This document shows positions 1 through 7,923 of a stretch of 64,000 nucleotides of DNA, one piece after another. The first letter of the stretch is position 1, and every line of letters begins with the position of its first letter. The stretch spans positions 101,120 to 165,119 of the forward strand of contig NZ_JABBGI010000008.1 of assembly GCF_012927325.1 (NCBI RefSeq), in the 5' to 3' direction. The position numbers and the translations under genes are program-made. The stretch comes from Chryseobacterium antibioticum (GTDB lineage: Bacteria; Bacteroidota; Bacteroidia; Flavobacteriales; Weeksellaceae). A model generated the notes under the pieces. The model searched no databases and was not told the origin of the DNA. It was given only the letters and a program-made list of their open reading frames with translations.

Positions 1-1383
1 TTCAGCCATAAATGCTGAGTAATCAGGAACATCAAATGAAGGAATTCCCATTAATTCTTTGCTGATAGCCATTGCCGGAGAAAGTAGATCCAGTTCTCCT
101 TTCATTGCTTTTTTAATCAACATTCCAACCGCTAAAAGACGGTTGATCTCGTTGGTTCCTTCATAGATTCTTGCAATTCTGGAATCTCTCCAGGCTGCTT
201 CCATTGGCATATCTTCAGAGAATCCCATTCCACCATATACCTGAATTCCCTCGTCAGCAGTATGTTGTGTTAAATCTGAAACGAAAACCTTCAAAATAGA
301 AGCTTCCACAGCAAATTCTTCAACCCCTTTTAATTCAGCCTGTTGGTGATTCATTCCACCAGCAACCAATTCGTTGATTTTATCTTCAACATCTTTTGCT
401 GCTCTGTAAGAACCAGCTTCAGCAACGAAAATTCCGGTCGCCATTTCTGCCAGTTTCTTTCTGATCGCTCCAAAAGTGGAGATAGAAACGCCAAACTGCT
501 TTCTTTCATTAGAATACTGAAGAGAGTGGTTTAAGATTCTTCTCTGTCCGTCAAGGTTAGCAGCTGCCAATTTGATTCTTCCAACATTCAATGCATTCAA
601 AGCGATTTTGAAACCGTTGTTTCTTTCACCTAAAAGATTTTCAACAGGAACTTTCATATCATTAAAGAAAACCTGTCTTGTAGAAGATGAACGGATTCCC
701 AGTTTGTGCTCTTCCTCACCGAAAGTAAGCCCTTCTGTTCCTTCTTTTTCTACGATGAAACCTGTTATATTTTTGTCATCATCAATTTTAGCAAAGACAA
801 TGAAAATTTCTGCAAAACCTGCATTGGAAATCCACATTTTTTGTCCGTTGATGATATAATGTTTTCCGTCTTCGGAAAGTTTTGCTCTTGTTTTTCCAGA
901 GTTTGCATCAGAACCTGCATCCGGCTCAGTCAAGCAATATGCTCCGAATTTTGTACCTGTAGCCAAATCCGGAAGGTACTTTTTCTTTTGCTCTTCCGTA
1001 CCATATAATAGGATAGGAAGGGTTCCGATTCCCGTATGAGCCCCGTAAGCTGTTGCCAAAGAACCATTGGCTCCCGAGCAGTAGTCACAAGCTAACATGG
1101 TATTAACGAAGCCCATTCCAAGGCCGCCATATTCCTCAGGAACAGCAACTCCCAAAAGACCCATTTCACCCAACTGACGCATCTTTTCTTCAGTTAAAGC
1201 ATAATCTTTTTTCTCAAATCTTTCTTTTTGAGGAATTACTTCTCTGTCGATAAATTCTTTTGCAGAATCACGAAGCATTTTTTGTTCTTCACTCAATTCT
1301 TCAAGAGTGAAAATATCATGTGCAGGTATTTCCTTGATGAGGAATTCTCCTCCCTTCAGTGTTTTATTAAGTGTATTACTCAT
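1..1383 (-). CDS. fadE: acyl-CoA dehydrogenase, FadE-like (3' end outside the window)
   Basis: FAD-dependent first step of fatty-acid beta-oxidation. The start is the ATG at 1383-1381 and the frame is open to base 1, giving at least 461 residues, so the stop lies beyond the window. The translation begins MSNTLNKTLKGGEFLIKEIP and contains the family signatures LTEPDAGSDA, KMWISNAG and, near the window edge, ARIYEGTNEINRL, whose Glu matches the catalytic base of medium-chain acyl-CoA dehydrogenase. The long form (about 590 residues expected) with a C-terminal extension matches Bacillus FadE. It is the distal gene of a minus-strand operon with the same enzyme order as Bacillus fadN-fadA-fadE, here separated from the thiolase gene by a small repeat-bounded gene. 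The enzyme class is certain; the exact chain-length specificity is inferred. Confidence 0.95.
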   Translation of the reverse strand, partial: MSNTLNKTLKGGEFLIKEIPAHDIFTLEELSEEQKMLRDSAKEFIDREVIPQKERFEKKDYALTEEKMRQLGEMGLLGVAVPEEYGGLGMGFVNTMLACDYCSGANGSLATAYGAHTGIGTLPILLYGTEEQKKKYLPDLATGTKFGAYCLTEPDAGSDANSGKTRAKLSEDGKHYIINGQKMWISNAGFAEIFIVFAKIDDDKNITGFIVEKEGTEGLTFGEEEHKLGIRSSSTRQVFFNDMKVPVENLLGERNNGFKIALNALNVGRIKLAAANLDGQRRILNHSLQYSNERKQFGVSISTFGAIRKKLAEMATGIFVAEAGSYRAAKDVEDKINELVAGGMNHQQAELKGVEEFAVEASILKVFVSDLTQHTADEGIQVYGGMGFSEDMPMEAAWRDSRIARIYEGTNEINRLLAVGMLIKKAMKGELDLLSPAMAISKELMGIPSFDVPDYSAFMAE

Positions 1384-1399
1384 TATTTTATGATTTTAA

Positions 1400-1818
1400 A
1401 TTTTAAATTATAAATTTTAAATTATTGATTCTCTGTTATAAATTTTCGGATGAAGTTTTGATGATTTTGGTCAAAATATTAATAATACTTTCAATTTCTT
1501 TCAAATAAGAGTCTATTTCAATTTGAACTAAATTTGAAGATTGATAAAGTCTTAGCCAATACTTTGTCTCTCTTGCTTCTTTATTGGCTATAGAAAGTTT
1601 TGAGATAAAATCTTTTTTAGATTGTGCAGCAATTGCTTCTTCTACATTTGCGCCAATTGAAGTTCCACAGCGAAGAATTTGTTTAGATAAAATGAATTCA
1701 TTCTGAGATTTACATTGAGTATAAAATTTAATTATCCTTAAAGCAAAGTCAAAAGTTTTTGTCTGAATCAAATTGTCTTCTTTGAAACTCATTTCATCTA
1801 AAATTTATAATTTAAAAT
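1400..1818. repeat. 20-bp perfect inverted repeat bounding a four-helix-bundle gene
   Basis: Bases 1400-1419 (attttaaattataaatttta) are the exact reverse complement of 1799-1818. The two arms enclose the complete small gene at 1436-1792 and little else. The arms are pure A/T, so some chance contribution is possible, but a 20-base perfect match placed symmetrically around one ORF looks like the ends of a discrete unit of about 419 bp sitting between fadE and fadA. Confidence 0.6.
1436..1792 (-). CDS. four helix bundle protein (23S rRNA intervening-sequence protein family)
   Basis: A 118-residue, all-helical protein of the IVP/TIGR02436 family, the family also containing the Avd accessory protein of diversity-generating retroelements. 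The family core is visible in SKQILRCGTSIGANVEEA, followed by KKDFISKLSIANKEARETKYWLR. Known members form pentameric four-helix bundles of unclear function, first found inside 23S rRNA intervening sequences. Here the gene is co-directional with the fad genes and inserted between thiolase and acyl-CoA dehydrogenase, inside a 20-bp inverted repeat. There is no biochemical reason for it to belong to beta-oxidation; I infer it is a passenger of a repeat unit. Confidence 0.85.
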   Translation of the reverse strand: MSFKEDNLIQTKTFDFALRIIKFYTQCKSQNEFILSKQILRCGTSIGANVEEAIAAQSKKDFISKLSIANKEARETKYWLRLYQSSNLVQIEIDSYLKEIESIINILTKIIKTSSENL

Positions 1819-1828
1819 CTATAATTAA

Positions 1829-3007
1829 TTAAAGAAGCTCAAAAATACTTGCTGCTCCCTGTCCCGTACCTACGCACATAGAAACCATTCCGTACTTGTT
1901 GCCGCGTCTTCTCATTTCGTCAAGAAGCTGAACAGTTAATTTTGTTCCGGTACATCCAAGCGGGTGGCCAAGAGCAATCGCGCCTCCGTTGACATTAAGA
2001 ATATCAGGATTTAGACCTAATTCTTTTTTGATCGCAACAGACTGTGATGCAAATGCTTCATTCAGCTCGATAAGTTCAATATCTTTTAATTCAAGACCTG
2101 CCTGTTTTAGAGCTTTTGGAATAGCATAAATAGGCCCCATTCCCATAATTCTTGGTTCAAGACCTGCCGCTGCATACGCGACTAATCTTGCTTCCGGCTC
2201 AAGACCTAATTCTTTCACCATTTCTTCGCTCATTACCATTACGAAAGCGGCTCCGTCACTCATCTGAGAAGAGTTTCCGGCTGTTACGCTTCCTCCGTTT
2301 TTAAATACAGGTCTTAATTTAGCCAAACCTTGTAAAGAAGTATCAGCTCTTGGACCTTCATCGACAGAAAAATCAAACTTTTTAGTCTGCATTTTCTGAT
2401 TGTCGTCCAAGAAATTATATTCTACAGGAATCGAAACAATCTGGTTGGCAAATTTCCCTTCCTGATTAGCTTTTAAAGCTTTCATGTGAGATTCAAAAGC
2501 GAACTGATCCTGCTCTTCTCTTGTAATATTATATTGTTTAGCCACTTCTTCTGCCGTATAACCCATTCCCCAGTAATAATCAGGGTTTGTTTTGGCAATT
2601 TCTGTTTCAGGAACCGGTTTGTAACCACCCATCGGAATATAAGACATCGATTCTGTACCTCCTGCGATGATACAATCTGCCATTCCTGCCTGGATTTTTG
2701 CTGAAGCAATCGCAATCGCTTCACTTCCTGATGCACAATATCTGTTTACGGTAACTCCGGGAACTTTATCGGTATTCAATCCCATTAAAGAAATTAAACG
2801 GGCAACGTTAAGGCCTTGTTCGGCTTCCGGCATTGCGTTTCCTACGATAAGGTCATCGATTCTGTTTTTGTCTAATTGGGGAAGCTCAGCCATTAATTTT
2901 TCAATAACTGTAGCCGCCATCACGTCGGGTCTTGTGAATCTTAAACTTCCTTTTGGAGCTTTTCCAACGGCAGTTCTGAAACCCTTTACTATATATGCTT
3001 GTTTCAT
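1829..3007 (-). CDS. fadA: acetyl-CoA C-acyltransferase (3-ketoacyl-CoA thiolase)
   Basis: Cleaves 3-ketoacyl-CoA with CoA to acetyl-CoA and a shortened acyl-CoA, the last step of each beta-oxidation cycle. The 392 residues are full length for the family. The nucleophile is Cys91 in VNRYCASGSEAI; the second conserved block is GGAIALGHPLGCTGTK, and the C-terminal catalytic Cys is in MCVGTGQGAA. It lies third in the marR-fadN-(IVP)-fadA-(IVP)-fadE operon and is presumably controlled by the MarR protein encoded first. The biosynthetic versus degradative direction cannot be read from sequence, but the neighbours argue for degradation. Confidence 0.95.
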   Translation of the reverse strand: MKQAYIVKGFRTAVGKAPKGSLRFTRPDVMAATVIEKLMAELPQLDKNRIDDLIVGNAMPEAEQGLNVARLISLMGLNTDKVPGVTVNRYCASGSEAIAIASAKIQAGMADCIIAGGTESMSYIPMGGYKPVPETEIAKTNPDYYWGMGYTAEEVAKQYNITREEQDQFAFESHMKALKANQEGKFANQIVSIPVEYNFLDDNQKMQTKKFDFSVDEGPRADTSLQGLAKLRPVFKNGGSVTAGNSSQMSDGAAFVMVMSEEMVKELGLEPEARLVAYAAAGLEPRIMGMGPIYAIPKALKQAGLELKDIELIELNEAFASQSVAIKKELGLNPDILNVNGGAIALGHPLGCTGTKLTVQLLDEMRRRGNKYGMVSMCVGTGQGAASIFELL

Positions 3008-3008
3008 T

Positions 3009-3470
3009 AGATTAGAGATTTTAAGACAAGAGATTTGAGACTCTTGTCGCTTAAATTATTCTTTTATTAATATTTTCTTTAAAAACATAAATCATTTTTT
3101 GAACATCATTAAGCCTATCTAGCAATGGCTTATTTATTTCTTCAGAAATAAATTCTAGCTTTTCGCATAAGATAAGTTGAGTTTGAAGTTCATAAGAAGA
3201 GCCATATGCAATATTTAAAAAATAGTAAAATTCTTTTTCTCTTTCTCTTCCAGCACCTTCTGCTATATTGGAAGAAATTGAAACAGCAGATCTTTTAATT
3301 TGTGAAGAAAGTCCATACTTTTCATCATTTGGCATATTTGCTAATGCTTTATAGACGTCAACACATAAATCAATTGAATCATTCCAGATTTTCAATTTTT
3401 TAATATTATGCATAATCTTACCCTTAATTTAGTTCTTTACTAGTCTCTTAGTCTCGAGTCTTTACATCTC
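3009..3470. repeat. degenerate inverted arrays of AATCTC-type units flanking the second four-helix gene
   Basis: The left flank (3009-3053) reads on the plus strand as tandem AGATT/GAGAT/GAGACT units. The right flank (about 3435-3472) carries the reverse-complement style, with tagtctcttagtctcgagtc followed by further ATCTC and GTCTA units. Together they form an imperfect inverted repeat around the ORF at 3051-3413. The unit is the same degenerate 7-mer type that fills the gene-free regions near 26.4, 31.0 and 35.7 kb. Confidence 0.5.
3051..3413 (-). CDS. four helix bundle protein, second IVP-family member
   Basis: A 120-residue relative of the family seen in the fadE-fadA gap but clearly diverged from that copy. 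The core is SSQIKRSAVSISSNIAEGAG followed by REREKEFYYFLNIAYGSSYELQTQLIL, the typical IVP signature. It is inserted between the fadN-like and fadA genes, same strand, with about 43 bp to the thiolase start and 61 bp from the fadN stop. Because the two copies differ, this is two independent acquisitions or an old duplication rather than a recent copy event. Function unknown; it is unlikely to be a metabolic enzyme. Confidence 0.87.
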   Translation of the reverse strand: MHNIKKLKIWNDSIDLCVDVYKALANMPNDEKYGLSSQIKRSAVSISSNIAEGAGREREKEFYYFLNIAYGSSYELQTQLILCEKLEFISEEINKPLLDRLNDVQKMIYVFKENINKRII

Positions 3471-3474
3471 AAGT

Positions 3475-5868
3475 CTAATTCCTAAGTGGTTTTCCGTTTT
3501 GCAACATATACTGAATTCTCTCTAAGGTCTTTCTCTCGCCGCAAAGCTGAAGGAAAGTTTCTCTTTCAAGATTCAATAAGTATTGTTCGGTAACGACCGT
3601 TGGTTCGGAAAGATTTCCTCCAACCATTACGTTGGCTAGTTTGTCTGCAATTTTCTTGTCGTGTGCTGAGATGAAATTTCCGGTCAACATCTGGTCTGTT
3701 CCTACATAGAACATACCTAAGGCATCTTTACCAAGAACTTTCACTTTTTGCTCTATAGGTTGAGTATATCCCTGTTCTGCCAGTAGTTTTGCTACTTTCT
3801 TAGCTTCTGCAATCTGTCTGTTTTTGCTAACGGAAACGATGTCTTTCCCTTTTTCAAGAATTCCCATATCGTAAGCTTCGTAAGCGGAAGTTGCCACTTT
3901 ACCCATTGCGATATTCATGAAAGCTTCACGAAGTCTGTTATTTTTAACATCATCACTGTGGAATTCTCTTGAAGTTCTTAAGGTCAATTCCTTTGTTCCA
4001 CCACCACCAGGAATTACACCAACTCCGGTTTCTACCAATCCGATGTACGTTTCAGCTGCTGCAACCACTCTGTCTGCGTGCATGGTCATTTCGCAACCAC
4101 CACCAAGAGTCATTCCGTGAGGTGCAACCACTACAGGGATAGAAGAGTAGCGAACTCTCATCATCGATTTTTGGAAATAAGCAATGGCCATATTCAAATC
4201 ATCCCAGTCCTGCTCGATAGCCATCATCAGGATCATGGCAAGGTTGGCGCCCACAGAGAAATTCGTTCCCTGGTTCCCAACGACCAATCCGTCGTATTCT
4301 TTTTCAGCTAAATCAATGGCTCTGTTCAATCCGTCAAGGACTTCGCCTCCAAGAGAGTTCATTTTAGAACGGATCTCGAAGTTGATAATTCCGTCACCCA
4401 GATATTCAATAGCCGCCCCTGAATTGCTCCAAAGTGTTTTGTTTTTTCTGATGTTATCTAAAATAATAAAGGCATCCTGACCTGGAATTTTGTTGTATTC
4501 TCCTGAATTTTTATCAACGAAAATACTCTGACCTTCATCATTTACTTTATAGAAAGTTTCTACATTTTTAACCCAGTCTGAAACTTCATAACCTGCGTCT
4601 TTTGCCAGTTCAATACCTTTCTGAACTCCTACAGCATCCCAGATTTCAAATGGACCATTTTCCCATCCGAAACCTGCTCTCATAGCGTCGTCTATTTTGT
4701 AGACTTCGTCAGAAATTTCAGGAACTTTATGAGAAACGTACGCGAATAATGCACCCAACGATTTTCTATATAATTCTCCTGCTTTATCTTTTCCACCAAT
4801 TAAAACTTTGAATCTGTCAATTGGTTTATCAATATTTTTAGTTAATTCTAATGTAGGGAACGATGATTTTCCCTGAAGCTCATATTCTAAAGTATCAAGA
4901 TTTAAAGCATGAATTTCAGATTTTCCTTCTGCATTTTTCACCTTTTTGTAGAAACCTTGTTCTGTTTTAGAACCCAGCCATTTATTATCCATCATGGTCT
5001 GGATATAGCTTGGAAGAGCAAAAACATCATTGAAATTATTGGCTTCGGCACCGCTTTGGCGAACACCATTAGCAACCATCACCAAAGTATCCAGACCTAC
5101 AACATCCGCTGTTCTGAAAGTTGCTGATTTTGGACGCCCGATAACAGGACCTGTTAATTTATCAACTTCAGAAACGGTTAATCCTAATTTCTGTACGTTG
5201 TGAAGAAGATCCATCATGGAGAAAACTCCGATTCTGTTGGCAATAAATGCTGGAGTATCTTTGGCTAAAACTGTAGTTTTACCTAAGAATTTAGCTCCGT
5301 AAGTCATGTAGAAATCTACAATTTCCGGATCTGTATCATGGGTTGGAATAATCTCTAAAAGAGGAAGATATCTTACCGGATTGAAGAAATGCGTTCCCGC
5401 AAAATATTTTTTGAAATCATCGCTTCTTCCTTCCGTTAAGAAATGGATAGGAATTCCTGATGTATTAGAAGATATTAATGTTCCCGGTTTTCTGAACTGT
5501 TCAATTTTTTCATAAACAGATTTCTTAATGTCAAGTCTTTCAACGACAACTTCAATGATCCAGTCTGTATTTTTGATCTTCTGAAGATCATCATCAAAGT
5601 TTCCTACTTTAATTCTATCTGCAAATTTTGGAGAATAGAGAAGGGCAGGACTCGCTTTTTTCAGTTTCTCAAAGTTTTCAGAAGCAATTCTGTTTCTTAC
5701 CACTTTGTCATCTTTGGTCAAACCTTTTTTCTGTTCAGCTTCCGTCAGTTCAAAAGGAACGATATCCAATAGAGACACTTCCACACCAATGTTGGCGAAA
5801 TGTGCCGCAATACCGCTACCCATAATTCCTGAACCAAGAACCGTTACATGTTTGATTCTTCTTTTCAT
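3475..5868 (-). CDS. fadN: 3-hydroxyacyl-CoA dehydrogenase / enoyl-CoA hydratase fusion
   Basis: A bifunctional beta-oxidation enzyme of 797 residues, matching the FadN type (dehydrogenase first, hydratase second) and the reverse of the FadB order of enterobacteria. The N-terminal NAD-binding Rossmann motif is VLGSGIMGSGIAAHF at residues 9-23, followed by two dehydrogenase C-domains. The crotonase domain occupies roughly residues 480-690, with NFSVGANLAMI and HGMTLGGGCEMTMHADRVV forming the oxyanion-hole region and VETGVGVIPGGGG the downstream catalytic segment. It starts 6 bp after the marR stop, so the two are surely cotranscribed. It supplies the two middle steps between FadE and FadA of the same operon. 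Confidence 0.93.
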   Translation of the reverse strand: MKRRIKHVTVLGSGIMGSGIAAHFANIGVEVSLLDIVPFELTEAEQKKGLTKDDKVVRNRIASENFEKLKKASPALLYSPKFADRIKVGNFDDDLQKIKNTDWIIEVVVERLDIKKSVYEKIEQFRKPGTLISSNTSGIPIHFLTEGRSDDFKKYFAGTHFFNPVRYLPLLEIIPTHDTDPEIVDFYMTYGAKFLGKTTVLAKDTPAFIANRIGVFSMMDLLHNVQKLGLTVSEVDKLTGPVIGRPKSATFRTADVVGLDTLVMVANGVRQSGAEANNFNDVFALPSYIQTMMDNKWLGSKTEQGFYKKVKNAEGKSEIHALNLDTLEYELQGKSSFPTLELTKNIDKPIDRFKVLIGGKDKAGELYRKSLGALFAYVSHKVPEISDEVYKIDDAMRAGFGWENGPFEIWDAVGVQKGIELAKDAGYEVSDWVKNVETFYKVNDEGQSIFVDKNSGEYNKIPGQDAFIILDNIRKNKTLWSNSGAAIEYLGDGIINFEIRSKMNSLGGEVLDGLNRAIDLAEKEYDGLVVGNQGTNFSVGANLAMILMMAIEQDWDDLNMAIAYFQKSMMRVRYSSIPVVVAPHGMTLGGGCEMTMHADRVVAAAETYIGLVETGVGVIPGGGGTKELTLRTSREFHSDDVKNNRLREAFMNIAMGKVATSAYEAYDMGILEKGKDIVSVSKNRQIAEAKKVAKLLAEQGYTQPIEQKVKVLGKDALGMFYVGTDQMLTGNFISAHDKKIADKLANVMVGGNLSEPTVVTEQYLLNLERETFLQLCGERKTLERIQYMLQNGKPLRN

Positions 5869-5874
5869 TATAAT

Positions 5875-6330
5875 TTATTTTCTGTTATTTAATAATTCGT
5901 TTGCAATTTTCATGATTTCGGACATGACCTCCTTAAAGGTTTCAATTTTCTCAGGAGCAATCTTCTCCATCACCTTCTTGTTGAAATTAACGACCACTTC
6001 TTTTGACATGTTTCTTGAATTCAGGCCTTTATCTGTAAGCTTGATGATCACCTCCCTTTTATCGGCAGTGGTCTTTTCCTTATAGATATATCCGTTGTCT
6101 TCCAGAAGCTTGATGATTCTGGTTAAAGAGGTGGGTTCAATCGCCATTTTAGGACCTAAGTTTGTACTTCGGGTACCTTCCTTGGGATCAATTTTAAGAA
6201 GGGTGAGGGCTTGTACAGCTGTAGAATCATGCTCTTGAGCAAGTTCTGTATACATTTTTGAAACAGCCAACCAGGTCTGTTTTAAAACTAAATCTACGTT
6301 TTCTATTTTTTCTCTATTATTATCCATCAT
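5875..6330 (-). CDS. MarR-family transcriptional regulator of the fad operon
   Basis: A 151-residue winged-helix dimer-forming regulator. The central region MAIEPTSLTRIIKLLEDNGY is the DNA-recognition helix area and KEKTTADKREVIIKLTDKG is the wing with the conserved D-R pair. It is the first gene of the fad operon, with its ATG at 6330 and the fadN-like gene 6 bp downstream. Two near-identical palindromes lie upstream at 6364-6383 and 6447-6466; the first sits immediately upstream of a TAAATTTG -7 element. I infer autoregulated repression of the whole operon, with an acyl-CoA or fatty acid as the probable ligand, as reported for other lipid-responsive MarR proteins. The ligand is not visible in the sequence. 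Confidence 0.9.
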   Translation of the reverse strand: MMDNNREKIENVDLVLKQTWLAVSKMYTELAQEHDSTAVQALTLLKIDPKEGTRSTNLGPKMAIEPTSLTRIIKLLEDNGYIYKEKTTADKREVIIKLTDKGLNSRNMSKEVVVNFNKKVMEKIAPEKIETFKEVMSEIMKIANELLNNRK

Positions 6331-6351
6331 TTATGTACGAATGGTGTTACC

Positions 6352-6359
6352 CAAATTTA
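6352..6359 (-). promoter_or_regulatory. candidate -7 promoter element of the marR-fad operon
   Basis: Read on the minus strand this is TAAATTTG, a match to the Bacteroidota -7 consensus TAnnTTTG. It lies 22-29 bases upstream of the marR ATG, giving a short 5' leader. The proximal palindromic operator (6364-6383) occupies the spacer just upstream, where a bound repressor would block the sigma factor. Confidence 0.55.
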
Positions 6360-6363
6360 GTAA

Positions 6364-6383
6364 ATATTATGCATGCATAGTAT
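6364..6383. promoter_or_regulatory. proximal MarR operator candidate
   Basis: The sequence atattatgcatgcatagtat is a palindrome with one mismatched pair. It differs at one base from the perfect palindrome at 6447-6466. The position between the expected -33 and -7 elements of the marR promoter fits repression. Confidence 0.7.
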
Positions 6384-6446
6384 TTATTAACGTTAAATTT
6401 TGTTAATAACTTGATAGTAAGTAGGTTAAATTGTATGATTAGCATA

Positions 6447-6466
6447 ATACTATGCATGCATAGTAT
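6447..6466. promoter_or_regulatory. distal MarR operator candidate, perfect 20-bp palindrome
   Basis: The sequence atactatgcatgcatagtat is identical to its own reverse complement. It is centred 83 bp from the proximal site, about eight helical turns, so two dimers could sit on the same DNA face and cooperate. It lies between the stop of the ABC ATPase gene and the marR promoter. Confidence 0.7.
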
Positions 6467-6492
6467 GTGAAATATTTAGTAAAAACATAGTA

Positions 6493-7416
6493 TTAATGAA
6501 TGTTTCTAACGAAATCAACTATTTTTTCGAAAGATTCGTATTGTTGCTTCGTAGTACCGCTGAGGATTTCCCAAAAACCATCTTTGTACTCAAAATGCAG
6601 TGATGAAAGGTCTTTTTCGAAGTTTTTCTGCAGCAAAGAATAGAGCATTTCCTTGTGAACCTGCGGAGCGGTAATGAAAGGGGGGATGAAATTCTCATTC
6701 ACCTGAAATAAGGAAACATTGGTGAGTTCATCATGCTGAAGTAATACGTCTTCTACGAGTCCGGAGAAAAGCTGACTATCTTTTACATACCATATTTTGT
6801 CTGCAAACTCTTTGGCCAGTCTCCAGTCGTGGGAAGAAAACAAAATAATTTTATTCTGCTCTTTGGCCAGTCTGCGAAGTGTTTTTAAGATGATAAGCTT
6901 GTTTTTTTCATCCAGATGCGTTGTGGGTTCATCCAGTATGATAACAGGAGAGCTTTGGGTAATAGCACGTCCGATGAATGCTTTCTGCAGATTTCCGTCT
7001 GAAAGGTTTTTAAGAAGGGTATGTTTGTACTGTGCAAGATCCAGCTCCTCTATGATATGAGAAACCTCTTCTCTGTCCTCTTTTTTAAGCTCAAAATAAA
7101 AAGGATAATAAATGTATTTGCCTAATGAAATAAGGTCTTCAACCGTATAATGCAGCGGAACATTTGATTTTGAAAAAACGACGGCAATATTTTCTGCAAT
7201 TTCTTTAACGGAAAGGGTTTTTATGTTTTTTTGATGAATTAAAATTTCTCCGCTTAACAGAGAAACCTGATGTAATATAGATTTAATAAGCGTTGTTTTT
7301 CCTACACCGTTATTTCCAATCAGAAGGCATACGTCGCCCAGTTTCAGACCTGCATGAGCATTTGAAATTAAGGTGGTGTCGTAGCCAATATTGGCGTTTC
7401 TGATTTCTAGATGCAT
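6493..7416 (-). CDS. ABC transporter ATP-binding protein, FecE/iron-complex type
   Basis: A 307-residue ATPase that would power a FecCD-type iron-siderophore or cobalamin importer. Walker A is LLIGNNGVGKTTLIKS, the signature loop is the diverged LSDGNLQKAFIGRAI (the family usually has LSGGQ), and Walker B is SPVIILDEPTTHLD. About 80 C-terminal residues extend beyond the ATPase core. The matching permease gene is upstream on the same strand (8270-9241), but 850 bp holding a GxxExxY gene and repeats now lie between them. A repeat arm begins about 6 bp upstream of the start codon. The substrate is unknown; no binding-protein gene is in view. Confidence 0.88.
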   Translation of the reverse strand: MHLEIRNANIGYDTTLISNAHAGLKLGDVCLLIGNNGVGKTTLIKSILHQVSLLSGEILIHQKNIKTLSVKEIAENIAVVFSKSNVPLHYTVEDLISLGKYIYYPFYFELKKEDREEVSHIIEELDLAQYKHTLLKNLSDGNLQKAFIGRAITQSSPVIILDEPTTHLDEKNKLIILKTLRRLAKEQNKIILFSSHDWRLAKEFADKIWYVKDSQLFSGLVEDVLLQHDELTNVSLFQVNENFIPPFITAPQVHKEMLYSLLQKNFEKDLSSLHFEYKDGFWEILSGTTKQQYESFEKIVDFVRNIH

Positions 7417-7422
7417 TGGCTT

Positions 7423-7510
7423 GTTGGTTATTGCAAAGGCGTAATTCTTTTTACAAAAATACTGTTTTTAAGACGCAAGGAATTCGACTCCGTCAAATTT
7501 TATGCTGTTA
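7423..7510. repeat. left copy of the GCAAAGGCG repeat flanking the GxxExxY gene
   Basis: It carries gttggttattgcaaaggcg, then tttttaagacgcaagga, then a tttatgctgtta segment. The same blocks recur in the same orientation right of the GxxExxY gene (7924-7985). The two flanks are therefore diverged direct copies of one interspersed repeat. Confidence 0.7.
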
Positions 7511-7514
7511 TAAT

Positions 7515-7892
7515 TTATAAATGATTGACCATTCTGGTGACACCGTTTTTAAAAACATCAGATTGGAAGTTTAATAGCAAACCTAATTTGCAATCTGTCA
7601 TTTTTAAATAGGTCAAAAGCTGAGCTTTATGAGTTGAGTTGATATAGTCTACCGTTTTTATTTCTAATATTAATTTATTCTCAATGATAATATCTAACCT
7701 GAAGGCGTTTTCAATTTTTAAATCTTCATATATAATAGGGAAGAGCTTTTGCCTTTCGATCCATAAACCTGTCTTTGATAGTTCATAAAAAAGACACTCT
7801 TCGTAAACGTGTTCAAATAATCCGGCTCCAAGTTTTTTGTGGATTTTTAAACCTGCATCAAAAACTACTTTTGATAATTCATTTTCTGTCAT
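7515..7892 (-). CDS. GxxExxY family protein
   Basis: A 125-residue protein with the naming motif near its start (GAGLFEHVYEECL, fitting GxxExxY), followed by the nuclease-like core RLDIIIENKLILEIKTVD, in which D, E and K are spaced like a PD-(D/E)XK active site. It ends GVTRMVNHL. The family (TIGR04256) is common in Bacteroidota and, like the IVP proteins, has been found inside 23S rRNA intervening sequences; its biochemical role is not established. The gene splits an ABC permease-ATPase pair and is bordered on both sides by copies of one repeat, so it looks like the cargo of a small mobile or repeat-associated unit. Confidence 0.88.
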   Translation of the reverse strand: MTENELSKVVFDAGLKIHKKLGAGLFEHVYEECLFYELSKTGLWIERQKLFPIIYEDLKIENAFRLDIIIENKLILEIKTVDYINSTHKAQLLTYLKMTDCKLGLLLNFQSDVFKNGVTRMVNHL

Positions 7893-7923
7893 TGTGCTGT
7901 GTTTTTATACTAATAAAGGGATG

